This document shows, in pieces, positions 55,414 to 64,000 of a stretch of 64,000 bases of DNA (its first letter is position 1; every line of letters begins with the position of its first letter). The DNA is taken from NCBI GenBank assembly GCA_033064195.1, contig JARBJD010000036.1, positions 62,001-126,000 on the forward strand. The letters are read 5' to 3'. Made by a program: the position numbers and the translations under genes. The notes under the pieces were generated by a model. The model saw only the letters and a program-made list of their open reading frames with translations. It was not told the DNA's origin and ran no database searches. The DNA comes from Blattamonas nauphoetae. Lineage: Eukaryota; Preaxostyla; Oxymonadida.

Positions 55414-58400
55414 GGCTTGTCTGACCGGCTAAAAGTGCCGGTCAGTGTCAGTTCTGAATTCATCAAAGGGTCAGATCTCAGAGAATCCTTAAGCTGCATG
55501 TTAAGAACGTGAATCTGACATGCCAGCAGATATATCTGTCAATATTTACTAACTGATCCCGTTTGGCAACCTTCTTTCCATTGTTTCTGCTCGCCGGAAA
55601 AAAGACAGGATGGATCAAGACTGTCTCGCGAAATTTGGCTTAAACGAAAACTTTAATCGGAAGCGGTTGCACAAATGGTTCATTTTCTCCTCCTCACATC
55701 TGTTTTAGATTGAAACCTCTCTGGTATCAACTCTGATCCCTCCTTCGTCTTCATCTCATAAGAGTGTTCATCTTTCACAGTATTCTCCTCGTGTAACTCT
55801 TACTTTTTCTCCACAGTGCACATGGTAGTCGGATATCTCGAAAATGAGAAGGAAAGCGTGCTCAGGAAGCTTGCATCTGACGAAAGAAGTCAGAAGGAGA
55901 TGAGTGAAAGAAAGATGCAGATTCCATCAGCTGAAGAAGCAAAGATAAACAATAGAACACGGAGTGAGAATAAAGAAACTGGAGAAGATGTGAAGTTGGT
56001 TCGAATACACACACAAATCATGTTCTATCCGACGATTCCAGAAGAGCCACTTCCCTACAGAATCCGGCAAGACAATCAACCTCTCCTCCAATAACCTGTC
56101 AATTCTCGCAGACAGACACAAGATCTGGCACTTTTAGTGGATTGTGATTCGGAGTGTTCGTCGTGTATGCCTCACACCCATTTTAGGGAAATTGCCCTCT
56201 CGGGCATTTGTGGATATTATTCGAATTAATTTCTTTCGTTGTTCTCGCTAGCATTCACCTCTCTTCATCCCCGCTCCGTCTTTCTCCTTTCCCAGATTTT
56301 GATATGTGTGGATCAATGCCTGGAAAGCGCGACAACGTGTGCTCCTCATCGACCGACCACTCTGCGTGTGTTTCCTGCCTCACCGGCTGCATCCAACAGT
56401 GTGTGCCAGAGCGTGAGGATTGCCTCATCCAATGCGAATCCGAGTCCATCTCAAACAAGGGAACCAACACGTGTCTCAAAGCCTGCAAACAAAATGCAGA
56501 GAAATGCTTGGCTCTGTCATCGTCAGAATGCATCGATGAATGCTCGCATGCACGGAGCGAGTCGCAAGATGTGAACCAGTAACTGGGCGTTTGTATGATG
56601 GGCAAGGCGTCGGAATGCGGCAACCACGTATCAGAATGCGACACACTTTGCCTGATGAAGTTTGGGGGACACGAAAACCAGACTTTCTCGTCCTTCTATT
56701 CGGCTGCTGTGCAGAACGCAACATACACGACCAGACGGGACAACACAACGTCAAACACCACACATTCTTCACCAATTAATGCCCACTTTGCTGATATGGT
56801 GCGGGAAGCGTAAGCATCGCTGGAAACGTGCCTCGGAACTTGTACCAACACGATCATGTCGTGTCAGGTGTAGCTGGACTCTTTCTGCACTCAAAAGTGT
56901 GTCGATGTGAAGGTAAACTCGCAAAAGAGCAACACGATCCAATCCATAGCTGTGGATCGTCCTCTCCAATCTCGGGATGGCAACGAGGACACTCCCATAA
57001 CTGAAGACGATGAGATGCCCGAAGACGAGCCGGTCGACTCAAACTGCATGTCAAAATGCCGACTGCACAACATGCCGATCTGCATTTCCGAATTTGATGG
57101 CTGCTACTTCAGCTGCAAAGACGAGTTCGTCAAGCCGTCCATGTCTCGTCTGTCTGTCGCGAAAATGCGATCACCAGCGAACTATCGCACAAAAGTATGG
57201 AAGGAAGGCGATACAGAAGGTCTTGCAGCCGAAATGGGCCGTCTGAATGATTTTGAGAAGGTTCGCAAAAATGCCAAAGAACGAGTTCGGAAGGGCATCG
57301 ATGACCTTAACGCGACCGAAGAGAAGTACAACCAAGACGGAGAGAGGCTGAAGCAGCAAGGAGAAGAACTGAAGAAGAAGGCAGAGTCGATGAAACAGTA
57401 AAGGAAGGATCTCGAACACACAAACAGCGAGTTCCGGCAAAGGGCCGAGACGATCAAACGCGAAGCTGAACGACACGCAGCGAATCTGAAGAAGGAACGC
57501 GATGAAATGTGGAAGACAGGAAAGGAAGAAATCGAGCATGCACACGAAGAAGGGAAGGAAGCTATCTCGGCCGCCGAAGCGAAAGTGAAGGAACTGAAAG
57601 AGAAAGCGAAGGAAGCCAAGAAGAGGACGGTGGCTCGCTTCAACAATCTGAAGAAGGAGGAAGAGTCGGTGCTCTCCGCCGCTAAAGACTAGCTGGCTGC
57701 TCTGAGTTTGAAGATGCGCGCTGCCCAGCTGGCTCGCTCGCCAGAACAGGAAAAAAGGAGAAAGAAGTGTGGAAACAACGCGACGCCAAGAAGCAGGTGG
57801 TGCAGATGAAAGTAGTGGATCAGCCGGAGAAGCGCCTCAAAGTCGAGCACAAGCGGTAGCTCCAGAGGAGAACGGACGAGGACAGACGAGAGCAGGACGA
57901 ACAGAACGCGCACGTGTTGGAGTACAGCCGCAAACAGCTTCTGATCAAACCGAACACAGAGCGGGCACGCCTTTAGTGGCTGGAAGAGAAGAATGAGCAG
58001 CTGCGACGCGAGAAGAGCGAGTTCGAATCGAGGGAGGATGACGAGCGGGTCGTCTTGATCGGTACAAAGGATGAGTTGATGGAGACAAGATGAAGAGAGA
58101 TGCGATGCGGGGAGAGGGGTCCAGGAGATAAAACAAGCGATGGAATGAAGGAGAGGCTGTTGAGAGACGAAGGAAGAAGAGATCATATCTACGTGTCCAT
58201 TATTCAACCTTTTTAACATTTTCCGACTCTTCCACTTCGTAAATTAACTTCATGTGAGTTGAAAATCCGTTGGATACACGACTGTTTCACAAGAGGGCAA
58301 ATCGGTGACGGACAGGTCGGATCGAACCCATTGATCGTACTTTGTCTCTCTGAACTCCAAGAACAGGTATTTGTAAGTTCTTTCGTATTGAATCTGATTT

Positions 58401-58599
58401 AATTATCACGAATAGAGTCATTTCTGTGTCTGATTCCTGGTTTCTATCACACCTCATGTCAACAACTCATTTCTCTGTTTAACCTGAAACCACTTCGGAG
58501 AAATGGTAAATTCCGATTATGGGTTCCGATATTTCTCCGGTCAGTGACCGTCAGTACTTTTCGATGAAAACTGACCGGTCAGTGCCGGTCAGACAAGCC
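55414..58599. mobile_element. 3.2-kb TA-flanked transposon with GGCTTGTCTGACCGGC ends
   Basis: Perfect 16-bp terminal inverted repeats GGCTTGTCTGACCGGC at 55414 and 58599, followed on each side by subterminal copies of TGACCGG/CCGGTCA. TA at 55412-55413 and 58600-58601 is the target duplication. Removing the element and one TA joins the transposase frame FGRNFRREV to ERRQENRTKSEQT and a stop at 55370-55372. No transposase is recognised inside; the content is a cysteine-rich coiled-coil frame on the plus strand, so it looks like a non-autonomous element with cargo. Confidence 0.82.
55822..58093 (+). CDS. Cysteine-rich, coiled-coil protein frame crossed by TAA/TAG codons
   Basis: A single plus-strand frame can be followed from about 55822 (5' end uncertain) across an 86-nt intron to TGA at 58091. 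It contains eight in-frame TAA or TAG codons: 56092, 56580, 56811, 56871, 57399, 57690, 57857 and 57974. There is one 1-nt frame change in an A-run near 57750. The first half has repeated cysteine modules (CLKACKQNAEKC...ECIDEC, CLGTCTNTIMSC...FCTQKC, CMSKCRLHNMPIC). The second half is a Glu/Lys/Arg coiled coil. The TAG at 56871 falls inside a cysteine module at normal spacing, as if it encoded a residue. Either the gene reads TAR as an amino acid (glutamine in known codes) or it is a decayed gene. The function is unknown. Confidence 0.55.
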
Positions 58600-60076
58600 T
58601 ACTTCTCTCCTAAAATTCCTCCCAAAAACAGCATTTTTCTTAATAATCGGCAGTCTCATTCCACTGTTAATGGTTTGCTTTCGATCGTTTTGTATTTTTT
58701 GGTAGATTTCTTGAAATTTTTTTTGGTCCGTTCGGGCCACGAAACCATGTGATTCACGAAGCATAATGATCCCTGCAGCCTTCCAGGCTGTAGTTACTTG
58801 AACTGATCCGGAACACTGGTGATACGCTGAGACAATATGGGCTAATATTTTGGCAAAAGAATCAGATGTTGACAGTCGTCGATTATCGGCGATAATCTGT
58901 TTCCAGCGGGCAAATATTCCTAGATCCAAGGGCTGAAGGAGGTGGGTCGCGTTAGGAGGAAAGATGTACAGATCAACCCCATGATCAGCAACAAAAGAGC
59001 GAATTGATTCAGTGGTATGAATTTTACAGCCATCTAAGATTAGAAGTGCCCTTATATCGTTGTTTTGACACTCGTTTCTTTTTCTTTGTATCTCAGGAAC
59101 CAAAATAACTTCGAGAAAGTCACGAAAGATTGCAGAATCGACCCATTGACTGGTATTGTCCATGATCTCACAGTCCCGCCCGATCAAAACACCGTAAGAT
59201 GCTAATTCTTCCTGACTGAATTTCCCCTGCGGTCACAATAAATGGTTTGCATGTTGATCCGTCCAGACAAATTAATGGGAGAAGTGTGATGGCCTTCTCA
59301 CTTCTTGCAACTGGTATATGTTTTCCGTTTGTCTCTCCAGCTGGAACGATGAAGATGCGGTCATAGACGTCTTCGTACTGATGGTACTGAGATTCATCAG
59401 TCTGGAAGATAAATGATGGGTGGTATTTTTGTAGTTCTTTTCTTAAATCCTTTTCATAGTCCATCACCATCTGTAGATCAACCCTCATTCTTTCCACAGC
59501 CCTTGGAGTAAATTTTGTGGTTTCGACAAACTCGGAATGACGTGCCATAAACCCGGTTTTCCATTCTCTGCTAACTTCAATTCCATATTTTTCTTTCACC
59601 TTTCTTGGGAGATCTCCCATCATCCAGGGTTCACCAGTCTTTGAAGCTTCCACAATTGCAGTCACCAGCTCATTTTCCTGAGCCATAGTTAATTTCATGA
59701 GTGGATGCCCAATCTCCAGATGATTTGGATTGAATCTTTTTTGCTTTTGAGAATGTATTAGGAGGAACATCGAGTGCAGCTGCCTTGATTTTTTGTGGAA
59801 TTGGTCGATGAAGTTGGATGTGTTTTATCTTACATTCGAACCACCTCACTCTTTGTGCTCTGTTCATTGCTGTTTTTTGTTCGAGGTCTTGGATTAGTTG
59901 ATCGAGCACCTGTTCTTGCAGATAGTCTTCTAAAAACGATCGAAACCGAGTTATACTGACACGATTTGCCATGAAAAAAAAATTGATGAAGAAAGCAATA
60001 GAATTGATGAAGTTGGGAATACTATCACCCTTAATAGTGTGTGAGGTGAAAGTTCCCTGGATCCTTGGATCACTGA

Positions 60077-60390
60077 TTTGGTGCTACCCGTTTTGTCAAA
60101 GGGTCAGATCACACCTTTTTCACCGAATCATGTTAGATTAGTCTAGTGAATACATTGAAGTTCAATAAATGGCGGAGTGATATGATATGCGTAAATTTAA
60201 TGTCGAAAGAATCACATAACGGAAGTTGACATCAATCGCTTGAATCTGATCGAGTGGAAAAATGTTCATTTCAACGAGCTGATTTGTGAAGTGAAGTGTT
60301 CGTAATGTGAAAACTTCGATAAAAAAACGCTAATATTCATGTCATGTTGAAATGAGAATGATCTGACCCTTTGAATAACCCAGTAGCACT
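60077..60390. mobile_element. MITE inside the right Tigger terminal repeat
   Basis: Inverted ends of about 35 bp (GTGCTAC...TCAAAGGGTCAGATCA) enclose about 310 bp of non-coding sequence. It splits the Tigger repeat between GGATCACTGA and ATACAAATTACC, and TGA is present on both sides as a possible target duplication. Exact boundaries are uncertain by a few bases. The motif TCAAAGGGTCAGATC also occurs once at about 55,469 near the left end of the 3.2-kb element. Confidence 0.65.
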
Positions 60391-60626
60391 GAATACAAAT
60401 TACCTCGCTGACTGATGGTCCCAAAAGCTCAGAGCTGTCATGGTGTTCGGAATTTCTTTTCGGTTATCACTTGACCTGTGTTCAATTCTACGTTTTCTCC
60501 TTTGATCATTGCATCACTCCCTTCATTTCTGATTTTCTCCGACTTCCGATTCAATCAGGGAGCCATTACTGCGTAAATATTCTATATTGAATCAGTGAAA
60601 TTGTAGGGTTGTATTAGAATCAAGAT

Positions 60627-62659
60627 ATGTTCTTCAATCTTAGACACAATTGTGAAATAACACCAGGTAAGTTCTGAGAAAATGTCACCCATAGTTAAAA
60701 CTCCCAATCATCTACTTTGTCAGAGCCAACAAAACTCACATACATATCCACTAAACGAGTTTCAATGTATTCTGACCTCGTAGAATATCGAGAATTGGAT
60801 CTCACCAACCTCTACATCAGAAGCCTTCCATATTCTTTTGTTGACAAAGATCTATACATTCTGTGTTCACAATATGGATCTGTCCTATCGGCTAAAGTGA
60901 TGGTCTGTATTTTTCACGACTTTTTCATCATTTATTTATTGCTCTTGTGTCTTTAACCATCGAACAGACGTCACGACTCGGTCGTTCCAGGGGTTACGGA
61001 TTCGCTCGATTTGAAGATGAGTCATCCGCGAAGATCGCTCTCGAGCATCTGGAAGGAATGCGGATCAAGGGCCAACAACTCTCAGTGAAGTATTCCTTCA
61101 AGATGTCAGAAGATACCGAAGAAGAACCACAGCTGAACTTATATGTGAAACCCATCGGTGATTCCATCACATCTGGTATGTTTTTCTGTTGCAGTGAGAG
61201 TTTTTTTTGATTTTAATCGTCAGAAGATCTGCACAAACTGTTCTCACAATTTGGGCCTGTTCGAGAGGTAAACCTCCTTGTCGAGCCTCTCAGTGGAAAG
61301 AACCGACAAATTGGGTTTGTGTCGATGATGGATCTGGAATCAGCAAAAAAAGCTCACGACAACTTGAAAGGATACAAATTTGATGAGTTCTCTCCACAGC
61401 TGACTGTCCGTTATGCAGAAAGCGAGCGGGGGAAGAGAACACGGCAAGAAAAGCGGAAAGAAAGCAAGCGGAAACACTTTTTGGATTTATCAGGAAGTAG
61501 CGATTCTGACGAAACCAGATCAGCCAGTCTTGGAGCCAACCTTATTGAGGGTCGGCCAATCGTCCCGCTGCCCAACACTCACGCTGCACCGAACTCAAAA
61601 GCGATTCTGCTCCACCTGTCGCCGCCATCAGCATCGGTTTCATCGTCCAACCCAAACTCGCCTGTGACCGAACTGAATGTGTCTCCCAACCTGCTTGTGC
61701 CTGTCAGACCACTCTCCACATCGGACCTCAGCCCGATCCAAACAACGAGTCCACATTCCATCACAAACACCTCGCCGTCGTCGCATTTCTCGTCCTATTC
61801 GATGCCTCCTTCCACACCCATTCCCGATCTCCCAAAGGGCCTCATTGGGCAAAAGATGATGGGACAGCATGGACAAACCCTGTTCTGCTCTGAGCTGTTG
61901 GGACCATCGAAGAATGCTTGGGATCAGATTCCTTCGCTTGTGTTCCCTCGCACAATACCCATCTTCACCCCATCGCTCCCAACAAACCCTCCGATTCCAA
62001 CTGCCACATTGACCTCTGCACGAGACAATGCCGTTGTCAGGCCAGAATCCGAGCACAGCCACGCTCGCCTCACACTTTCGCCTTCTCAGCCCTCCCCCTC
62101 CTCGTCCTCCCCGCCGACCGCAGACACTCGCCAGCCCGCTCTGTCATCGCAAGAAGGACAGTCGTGGGGGTTTGGGGGAGAGGGTCTCGATGGAAGCATG
62201 TCGAGTGTGTTGGGAGAGATCTCGCTCTCCGACTCTGCCTTGCCACACACACTGTCTTGGCCTGGCTGGCTCACAGACAGTGCTGACGAAGAATCGTCAG
62301 ATGAGCTGTCGCTGTGTGGAATCTCGTTGACGTCAGAGTTGTGCTGGGAGGAGATTGGGAGGCAGGGGGATTGTGGTGAAGTTGTGAGAGAAGACGAAGA
62401 TGCCAAGGATGGGTTGAACGAAGCGGGCCCGACAGAGGCGAATGAAGAAGAAGAAGAAGAATGGTCGAGCCAAGACACAGTCAAACAGCTGTCTCTCAAA
62501 TCGGATGGCTGTGAATGGATGCCTCATCCTGTGCGTTCGTTCGCAGCGACTTCCGTCTCATCTGGAGCTGGTTTGGAGTGTGGTGCAGGAGACAAGGACT
62601 GTGCTGTCGAGCGGACAGGTCAGCCGAAGGACCCTGCGGGGAAGGAGGAGTTTGGATGA
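60627..62659 (+). CDS. Protein with two RRM domains and a long Ser-rich tail
   Basis: Exons 60627-60666, 60724-60902, 60968-61175 and 61224-62659; introns 57, 65 and 48 nt. RRM1 shows NLYIRSLPYSFVDKDLY (RNP2) and SRGYGFARFED (RNP1, across intron 2). RRM2 shows LNLYVKPIG and RQIGFVSMMD. The tandem arrangement resembles ELAV/Hu or CELF-type RNA-binding proteins. A basic stretch (KRTRQEKRKESKRK) follows, then about 390 low-complexity Ser/Pro residues and an acidic patch. The last 240 residues are duplicated in the left arm of the inverted repeat. Confidence 0.85.
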
Positions 62660-63093
62660 GTTGGAAGAGCCGTATTCTTGTTTTGGACGTTTATGTATTG
62701 TCCTCGTTTTGTTCGTTATTTCGACTCACCTTTTGAGTCACATGGCAAAATGCCTTTTTCGCTGATTTTGTTTGTGCAAATGAGGATGTGGTGATGAAAT
62801 GAGTTGTGAAAGGCTGGAAATGGATTGTTTGGTAAGTAAGAATTGAAACGCCGAAATAGGAGGCCAGTCGGATCTCGGGAATGGGGACCTGAGGAAGAAG
62901 ATCTCTGACATTATGCCATGTAGAGGACGGACATGAGGATCTGACCATGGCCACAACATCCTTCTCTCTCCACAAGACGAGGAATGTCGGGTTTTGTGAA
63001 AACGTAATTTGGTATTTCGAGATCAAAAAAGTGTATAAACGTGGAGAGAATTCCGAGATTTCCAGACTATTTTTCACACAACTTTTCACTCAT
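62660..63093. other. Spacer between RRM gene and HSP20 copy B
   Basis: These 434 bp are duplicated in the left arm. A minus-strand open frame of 132 codons (62691-63089) crosses it, but it has no recognisable domain and overlaps the HSP20 promoter, so I treat it as non-coding. It should hold the HSP20 regulatory region. Confidence 0.4.
63034..63039 (+). promoter_or_regulatory. TATA-like box upstream of HSP20 copy B
   Basis: TATAAA 55 bp upstream of the ATG at 63094, identical to copy A. Confidence 0.4.
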
Positions 63094-63699
63094 ATGGCAT
63101 TCTTCGACTTTCTGAACGATATTAACGATTTCTACTCTGACCCGTGGATGACATACAGTCCGATTGACGATTATCGTCGACTTCGCCGTTCCACAATGCG
63201 CCTGCTGGATGAACACGACCCGGCCCGCCACTCTTCTTCCACGAAAAAGGAGAAGGAAGACGCCGAGCCGGCACCATCGGGCGAAACGGCAGTGGAGAAA
63301 GCGGACAAAGAACCAAAGACACTTGGGCTGCGGTCGCTGATCCGTGTTCCAGCGTGTGATTCACATGAGACAGACACGGAATTTGTGATTGAAGCCGAAA
63401 TTCCAGGGATGAAGAAGGAGGACATCGAGCTGCATTACAACGAGAAGACGAATGTCCTGTCGGTGACAGCTGAGCGGAAGGACGAGAAAACGACGGAAAA
63501 GACACGGAAAGATGGATCGAAGTATCATCTTTCTGAGCGTTCGTATGGAAGCTTCAAGAGGAGCTTCCGTCTTCCTCAGGAATGTGCATCGGAAGTCGAC
63601 AAAATCGAAGCCACCTCATCTGACGGTGTTCTCACGATCCACTGCCCGAAGGGAAAGGTCGAGGAGAAACCGGCCTTGAAGAGGATTACCATCAATTAA
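63094..63699 (+). CDS. HSP20/alpha-crystallin small heat shock protein, copy B
   Basis: The 201-residue product is identical to copy A at 52974-53579, including the alpha-crystallin domain and the ITIN C-terminus. It is transcribed from the opposite arm, so the two copies point away from the loop. In this arm it lies downstream of the intact RRM gene in the same orientation. Identity at both DNA and protein level suggests recent duplication or ongoing gene conversion. Confidence 0.93.
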   Translation: MAFFDFLNDINDFYSDPWMTYSPIDDYRRLRRSTMRLLDEHDPARHSSSTKKEKEDAEPAPSGETAVEKADKEPKTLGLRSLIRVPACDSHETDTEFVIEAEIPGMKKEDIELHYNEKTNVLSVTAERKDEKTTEKTRKDGSKYHLSERSYGSFKRSFRLPQECASEVDKIEATSSDGVLTIHCPKGKVEEKPALKRITIN

Positions 63700-64000
63700 G
63701 CGTTTTTTCATGGTTTTAGTTCTGTTCAATCATTCGTTTCACTCATGTTTTTTGAGTCGTTTGTCGTTTCCCAAAACCAGAGAAAAGAGTCGCACACCTC
63801 GATGTGAAGGATTCATGAAGAGTCACATCATAATCTTGGCTCTGATTTCGCTCGAGTTCCGACTCTCCTCCCTTCGATCGTTTTTTGGATTCTCCAGAAT
63901 GTTTTTGATCCTGCTGTGTTCTCCTACTCCTCGTTTTATCTCTCCGACACTCGGTTTCTTCAATTGAATTGTAAAACATTCAACAAAAGCTCTTCAACGC
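63700..64000. other. Right edge of window
   Basis: The first 99 bp belong to the duplicated arm (HSP20 3' region). After 63,798 the sequence is unique; a plus-strand frame to 63967 shows hydrophobic residues but no recognisable product. Confidence 0.3.

Larger units (their letters stand above)
55370..59972 (-). pseudogene. Pogo/Tigger-type DDE transposase, interrupted
   Basis: From ATG at 59972: an N-terminal DNA-binding region, then FQTDES (first Asp, about 59,395), LILDGCKIH (second Asp, about 59,035) and ATHLLQPLDLGIF (third Asp, about 58,930), with about 35 residues between the last two. This is the DDE superfamily endonuclease pattern of Tc1/mariner pogo elements. Two one-base frame changes lie in homopolymers: an A6 run near 59,740 and a G4 run near 59,225. 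The last 13 codons are separated from the rest by the 3.2-kb insertion. Homopolymer sequencing error could explain the frame changes, but the insertion would still remove the native C-terminus. Confidence 0.8.
55166..60415 (-). mobile_element. Pogo/Tigger-type DNA transposon carrying nested insertions
   Basis: Terminal inverted repeats start CAGTCGGCGAGGTAATTTGT at 55166 and end with the matching complement at 60415. The repeat continues CAGTGATCCAAGGAT and CACACACTATTAAGGG, totalling about 75 bp with scattered mismatches; the right repeat is split by a MITE. AT flanks both ends (55164-55165, 60416-60417), and the right arm has a single AT at 61906-61907, so the target duplication is 2 bp. 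The transposase (minus strand) lies at its right, and a 3.2-kb second element is inserted in its last codons. Confidence 0.85.
61906..63798 (-). repeat. Right arm of the large inverted duplication
   Basis: Mirror of 52,875-55,165 (see that entry). This arm is uninterrupted and holds the intact end of the RRM gene, the empty site of the 396-bp MITE at about 62,697 and HSP20 copy B. Beyond 63,798 similarity drops abruptly but a few dozen bases still align with mismatches. Confidence 0.93.

Noticed and set aside
55410-58605. The 3.2-kb element as an internal part of the Tigger transposon
   Set aside because: It has its own inverted ends and TA duplication, and removing it restores a continuous transposase C-terminus.
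1-64000. Host genome using TAA/TAG as glutamine
   Set aside because: TAA ends HSP20, eS30, syntaxin-5, CFAP20 and CstF-neighbouring genes exactly at the conserved protein ends, and TAG ends the Sds3-like gene. Only the transposon-borne frame shows TAR inside.
1-64000. tRNA genes, rRNA genes or CRISPR arrays
   Set aside because: No cloverleaf with A and B boxes, rRNA-like stretch or regularly spaced repeat array was recognised by eye.

Overview
The window looks like nuclear DNA of a compact, intron-dense, flagellated protist. Nearly every gene has a clear eukaryotic housekeeping identity. Most coding sequences are cut by very short GT..AG introns, about 29 to 60 nt with a recurrent 31-nt class. 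Two cilium proteins (CFAP20 and a CFAP53-like coiled coil) point to a flagellate. Host genes stop at TAA, TAG and TGA, so the host code appears standard; TAA clearly ends HSP20, eS30 and the SED5-type syntaxin. My guess is a metamonad such as an oxymonad, but nothing here proves it.

Layout. 0-21.5 kb: the 3' part of a condensin HEAT-repeat subunit, a SED5/syntaxin-5 SNARE, two unknown genes, VPS52, another unknown gene, a Kap123/IPO4-type importin, an acidic-tail protein, the DIM1 rRNA dimethylase, a USE1-like tail-anchored SNARE and a CFAP53-like protein. The importin coding exon is interrupted by a 648-bp nest of two identical 323-bp TA-flanked elements, one inserted into the other. 21.5-36.7 kb: CstF-77/Rna14, an Sds3-like protein, LSM7, an ARM-like protein, ribosomal protein eS30, an FHA protein, CFAP20, RNase H2A, a membrane protein, a PDI, RPA2 and TRAP-beta. 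36.8-52.7 kb: an F-box/WD40 protein, an INTS9-like protein, ALG1, LTV1, pinin, LAS1 and a large unknown protein.

52.9-63.8 kb is an inverted duplication. Arms of about 1.9 kb (52,875-55,165 and 61,906-63,798) carry an HSP20 gene and the 3' end of an RRM gene; only one difference was seen through most of their length. The left arm has since been invaded by a 396-bp TA-flanked MITE and by a pogo/Tigger-type element (55,166-60,415). That element carries a nested 3.2-kb transposon and another MITE. The 3.2-kb transposon holds a cysteine-rich plus coiled-coil reading frame. It is crossed by eight in-frame TAA/TAG codons but no TGA until its end, unlike every host gene around it.

Functionally the genes are a mix of ribosome biogenesis (DIM1, LTV1, LAS1, eS30), RNA processing (CstF-77, LSM7, pinin, INTS9-like), Golgi/ER traffic and glycosylation (syntaxin-5, VPS52, USE1-like, TRAP-beta, ALG1, PDI), DNA maintenance (condensin, RPA2, RNase H2A) and cilia. 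Genes are packed extremely tightly: several divergent pairs are 0 to 31 nt apart, one pair has overlapping start codons on opposite strands, and one same-strand pair overlaps by 23 nt. Exon coordinates were worked out by eye from reading frame, splice-site consensus and remembered protein families; no database was searched.
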